Shown here piece by piece: positions 6,404-8,823 of a stretch of DNA of 8,823 nt (position 1 is its first letter; each line of letters starts with the position of its first letter). The stretch covers positions 1-8,823 of the forward strand of contig JACQGG010000096.1 in NCBI GenBank assembly GCA_016199665.1, read 5' to 3'. The notes under the pieces were generated by a model, which was not told the origin of the DNA, did not search any database, and was given only the letters and a program-made list of their open reading frames with translations. The DNA comes from Acidobacteriota bacterium. GTDB taxonomy: Bacteria; Acidobacteriota; UBA6911; JACQSX01. A program made the position numbers and the translations under genes.

Positions 6404-6446
6404 TGCCAATGCTCAATTTGTTCACATCTGCATTTGCCAATGCTCA
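6404..6446. repeat. 12-bp direct repeat
   Basis: TGCCAATGCTCA occurs at 6404-6415 and again at 6435-6446. The surrounding 6350-6560 stretch has no credible gene on either strand. It also holds a GCGGCTCTGCCGC palindrome near 6499-6511 and a TTAGCGC duplication near 6539-6555. Confidence 0.5.
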
Positions 6447-6562
6447 GTCTATTGCCGGCTTGCGACGATTTGCAGTAATCCGGTTGGCCATTTGGTTGCG
6501 GCTCTGCCGCGCTAGGGCTCTGTGTGACGAGATCGGCTTAGCGCAAGCTTAGCGCTGTTGGC

Positions 6563-6589
6563 TGGAAAGAATCGTGGCAGGTCTTTCCA
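6563..6589. repeat. 8-bp inverted repeat downstream of the S8 protease
   Basis: TGGAAAGA (6563-6570) and TCTTTCCA (6582-6589) pair perfectly around 11 bases. It lies about 180 bases past the stop of the minus-strand protease gene and could be part of its 3' end. No T tract follows in either direction. Confidence 0.35.
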
Positions 6590-6614
6590 CGGTCATGGGG
6601 TTCGCCCTGGGTGA

Positions 6615-6766
6615 CTAATCATCCCAGTAAACAATTTCCAACTTATTCATGGAATTCGTAAAAAGTCGCGCGCCTTCCTGCGCCGCATCATCATCCTTGG
6701 GGAAAGACCGGCTGCAAGCGCGTCAATCCGTCCAATATACAATTTGATCGGTCACCGAGGTTGCTC
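6615..6766 (-). pseudogene. residual out-of-frame C-terminal coding sequence of the S8 protease
   Basis: Past the annotated stop, another minus-strand frame reads a tail ending SVTDQIVYWTD and a TGA at 6723-6725. After that stop the same frame continues through protein-like FPKDDDAAQEGARLF to EIVYWDD and a TAG at 6615-6617. Both end in a tryptophan motif related to the QILWTD repeats. Restoring one G in the GGG run at 6780-6782 would fuse the first tail to the protease. The second part may be an older remnant; its only ATG-started frame is 11 codons with no ribosome binding site. Confidence 0.45.
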
Positions 6767-8806
6767 CTAGCCAAGATTGCCCGTGATGATATCCGTCCAG
6801 AGGATCTGATCCTGGTCCGACCAGAGGATTTGATCCGACCAGAGAATCTGGTCTGTCCAGAGAATCTGATCGGACCAGAGAATCTGATCGGACCAGAGAA
6901 TCTGGTGCGGCGTAAGGCCTTCCAGCTTGAGAATCTTGAGCAAGTCTGTCCAGAGGATCTGGTCTGTCCAGAGGATCTGGTCTGTCCAGAGAATCTGATC
7001 CGTCCAGAGAATCTGATCCGTCCAGAGAATCTGCTGGCTCCAAAGAATCTGGTTCGACCAGGCCAGCTTTCCGCCCCAGGTGGAACCGGCCGCAAACGTC
7101 GGCTGTAGAACTTGAATAAGCGCGTCGCTCCAGAGGATCTGATCCGTCCAGAGAATCTGATTAGCCCAGTTGACTCCGTTGCCCCAGACGGCGGGAGCCA
7201 GGTGGGAAATATGTTGCCCGTATACGATGGCGTTGCCGGCCACCATGGCCATGCCCCATAGAATCCGTTCTCCCGCGATGTAGGAGACCGGCTTGGTGGC
7301 GCCGATGCGGATGATGCGCTCTCCAGGCCGCGCGCGATCCACGTTCTTGCTGATCGCATCGGCGAGCCGGGCGGCGCCTTCGGCATTCACCAGCCCGTTG
7401 CCCTGCTCCAGCAGGTTGGGCGCCGTCATCTTCTGCGCGGTGTACATCAGCACTGCGCGCGCCAGATTCGTATTGAGCGCGGAATTTTCATCCAGCACCA
7501 GAGCCATCGCGCCCGTGACCACCGCGGTTGACATGGAAGCGCCGCTGAGCGTGATGAACTTCTTGTCCTTGGAAACAAGCGCCGGAAAGCTCTTGGCCAG
7601 CACGGAATCCGGCACGTTCAGCGAGGTTATTTTCACGCCGGGCGCGACCAGGTCGGGTTTGGCCAGCAGATTCGGAAAAGAAGGTCCCCGGGAGCTGAAC
7701 TTGGCGACGGTATCATCCGAGCGCCGGGCTGTGCCGTTGGAATTGGTAGCGCCGACGGCGATCACCAGCGGGTTGAACGCCGGGGAATTGATGCCCCCGA
7801 TGACCAGATGCCCCTGCAGGAAGCCGTTGTTGCCGGCCGAGGCGACCACCAGGATTCCCGCTTCGACGGCATGCTGGGCTGCGCGCGAAAGAGGATCGGT
7901 CAGATAGCTCTCCTTTGGCCCGTGTCCTGCTGAGAGATTAATCGCATCGAGGCGATATTTTTTCTTGTTCTTTACGCACCAGTTGAAAGCAGCGATCACA
8001 TCGCTGGTGCGGCCGAAGCCCTTGTCTCCCAAAGCCTTCAGCGAGATCAGCCTGACATCCGGGGCGATGCCGGAAAAGCTTGAATCGTTTCCCTTTCCCT
8101 TATCGTCGTCTGAATCGTTTCCCTTAACGTCGGCCCCAATGATTCCAGCCACGTGAGTGCCATGGCCGTACCTGTCCCGCTTGCCGGTATTTGTAAAATC
8201 CTCGGCCGCGACGATCTTAAGCCCATAACCATCGCGGAAACCGGTGTCAATCACTGCGATGGTGACATCCTTGCCGGTGGCGCCGGCCTTCTGCGCCTGG
8301 TCCGCTCCCGTGGTCACGACTATCGAGCTTGGGCTGGTCGCATCCTCAAAAACCGGGAGAGTGTCGCCCGTGACGATCGCATCTGAAGAGATGCGCACAA
8401 CGTCGTCCAGATCCGCCAGGTCGATCAGCCTCTCCAGCGGGATCTCCATGGCCATTCCTTCGATAATGGAGAGGTCCTGGCCGGGGTTTCCGCCCATGGA
8501 TTCGACCAGGCGCTCGCGCTCCAGCAAGCGCAGCCCGCTGTCGCTGCTGGCCGTTGGGGAGTCACTCCTGAACTGAACTATGACGGGGATGGTTCGCCGG
8601 GTATTGCGGCTTAGCACTCCGGCAACCAGGTCTTCCACTACTTCAGGCGACAGCCGTCTCTCGATACGGCCAATGCGATCTTCAGGCGTAGAGCGGGACG
8701 GCGCCTGCGCTGCAGCGTCGGGGGCCCCAAAAAAGCCGGCCAGGAAAATAACAGCCGAACCTGCGAGGCGGATCTTCCACTTTTTGCCCGTCTTAGTACG
8801 ACTCAT
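6767..8806 (-). CDS. exported subtilisin-like S8 serine protease with QILW(S/T)D repeat tail
   Basis: A 679-residue exported protease. The signal peptide spans about 1-33 (cleavage near AAAQA). Residues about 72-144 look like an I9-type prodomain (IPVIVQFR ... IIEGMAMEIPLERL ... VVRISSD). The catalytic domain (about 160-480) has D187 in AVIDTG, H215 in YGHGTHVAGI, oxyanion N326 in ASAGNNG and S424 in SGASMSTA, so the triad is complete. An acidic insertion at 228-242 repeats KGNDS and may bind calcium. After a linker, residues 550-672 carry 14 QILW motifs, mostly QILWTD or QILWSD, in three blocks. ATG 8806 is preferred over upstream TTG codons because TCCTCC at 8811-8816 (GGAGGA on this strand) sits four bases before it. 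The C-terminus seems shortened by a one-base loss. The substrate is unknown; the tail may aid export, anchoring or assembly (inference). The promoter lies outside the window. Confidence 0.95.
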   Translation of the reverse strand: MSRTKTGKKWKIRLAGSAVIFLAGFFGAPDAAAQAPSRSTPEDRIGRIERRLSPEVVEDLVAGVLSRNTRRTIPVIVQFRSDSPTASSDSGLRLLERERLVESMGGNPGQDLSIIEGMAMEIPLERLIDLADLDDVVRISSDAIVTGDTLPVFEDATSPSSIVVTTGADQAQKAGATGKDVTIAVIDTGFRDGYGLKIVAAEDFTNTGKRDRYGHGTHVAGIIGADVKGNDSDDDKGKGNDSSFSGIAPDVRLISLKALGDKGFGRTSDVIAAFNWCVKNKKKYRLDAINLSAGHGPKESYLTDPLSRAAQHAVEAGILVVASAGNNGFLQGHLVIGGINSPAFNPLVIAVGATNSNGTARRSDDTVAKFSSRGPSFPNLLAKPDLVAPGVKITSLNVPDSVLAKSFPALVSKDKKFITLSGASMSTAVVTGAMALVLDENSALNTNLARAVLMYTAQKMTAPNLLEQGNGLVNAEGAARLADAISKNVDRARPGERIIRIGATKPVSYIAGERILWGMAMVAGNAIVYGQHISHLAPAVWGNGVNWANQILWTDQILWSDALIQVLQPTFAAGSTWGGKLAWSNQILWSQQILWTDQILWTDQILWTDQILWTDQILWTDLLKILKLEGLTPHQILWSDQILWSDQILWTDQILWSDQILWSDQDQILWTDIITGNLG
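6791..7159 (-). repeat. 18-bp tandem repeats encoding QILW(S/T)D
   Basis: Three blocks of 18-bp units lie at 7124-7159 (2 units), 6944-7051 (6 units) and 6791-6904 (5 units plus one offset by two codons). Spacers encode a W-rich linker (TWGGKLAW) and LLKILKLEGLTPH. Adjacent units are often identical at the nucleotide level while distant units differ synonymously, the signature of recent local slippage. Confidence 0.9.
8081..8125 (-). repeat. 15-bp in-frame direct repeat inside the S8 catalytic domain
   Basis: TGAATCGTTTCCCTT occurs at 8081-8095 and 8111-8125, exactly 30 bases apart, so the duplication is in frame. It encodes the two KGNDS copies of an Asp/Gly/Lys-rich surface insertion just after the active-site histidine segment. 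Confidence 0.7.
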
Positions 8807-8810
8807 CAAT

Positions 8811-8816
8811 TCCTCC
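8811..8816 (-). promoter_or_regulatory. ribosome binding site of the S8 protease
   Basis: GGAGGA on the minus strand, four bases before ATG 8806. It excludes the upstream TTG at 8818 as the start, because that codon would precede the site. Confidence 0.7.
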
Positions 8817-8823
8817 AAAGCGC

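Noticed and set aside
6129..6515. Plus-strand frame starting in an ATGA overlap with the NlpC/P60 stop
   Set aside because: It passes through the 29-bp inverted repeats (giving LADARGSD) and has no protein-like pattern, so it is treated as spurious translation of repeat DNA.
6615..6650. Independent 11-codon gene MNKLEIVYWDD
   Set aside because: There is no ribosome binding site at a usable distance; it is better explained as a remnant of C-terminal coding sequence.
6761..7108. Plus-strand frame with PENL repeats
   Set aside because: It is the antisense reading of the QILW(S/T)D repeats; the minus-strand protein has the intact protease.
6691..7386. Minus-strand frame with SGRIRFSG-type repeats
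   Set aside because: It is another frame of the same 18-bp repeats, overlapping the S8 coding sequence, with no start signal.

Overview
This 8.8 kb window looks like chromosomal DNA from a GC-rich environmental bacterium, most likely an acidobacterium. That placement is inference. It rests on a subtilisin ending in QILW(S/T)D repeats, a matrixin-type protease with a long repeat-rich C-terminus, heptamer arrays between genes, and a dispersed palindromic element whose spurious translation contains LADARGSD. No rRNA, tRNA, transposase, phage gene or CRISPR array was seen.

Layout. 1-194: non-coding, with a short CTCTGCG run and a two-copy degenerate repeat. 195-3901 (+): a secreted protein of about 197 aa, possibly with an NTR/TIMP-like OB fold, then 20 bp later a 1030-aa secreted zinc metalloprotease (HEFGHLIGLDH) with a carboxypeptidase-regulatory-like domain, a nidogen-like domain and four C-terminal repeats of about 110 aa. 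A strong hairpin abuts its stop codon. 3932-4264: non-coding, with two adjacent 7-nt-period arrays and an extended -10 promoter. 4265-5179 (+): a complete arginase. 5180-5473: non-coding, with a 19-unit heptamer array that starts one base after the arginase stop, an 8-unit array in the opposite orientation, and another extended -10 promoter. 5474-6132 (+): an ATGA-overlapping pair, a 68-aa two-helix DUF350-like membrane protein and a secreted NlpC/P60 peptidase. 6133-6766: intergenic, with a 29-bp inverted repeat, smaller repeats and remnants of the next gene's C-terminal coding sequence. 6767-8806 (-): an exported S8 protease with an intact triad and 14 QILW motifs.

Function. Four of the six genes encode exported proteins, including two proteases and a probable cell-wall hydrolase, so the region is biased toward extracellular proteolysis and envelope work. 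Arginase is the only metabolic enzyme and has no arginine-pathway neighbour here. The most notable points are the tryptophan-rich hexapeptide tail, whose reading frame seems to have been shortened by one base; the possible inhibitor-protease gene pair at the left; and the heptamer arrays bracketing arginase, one of which reverses orientation and could form a long hairpin.
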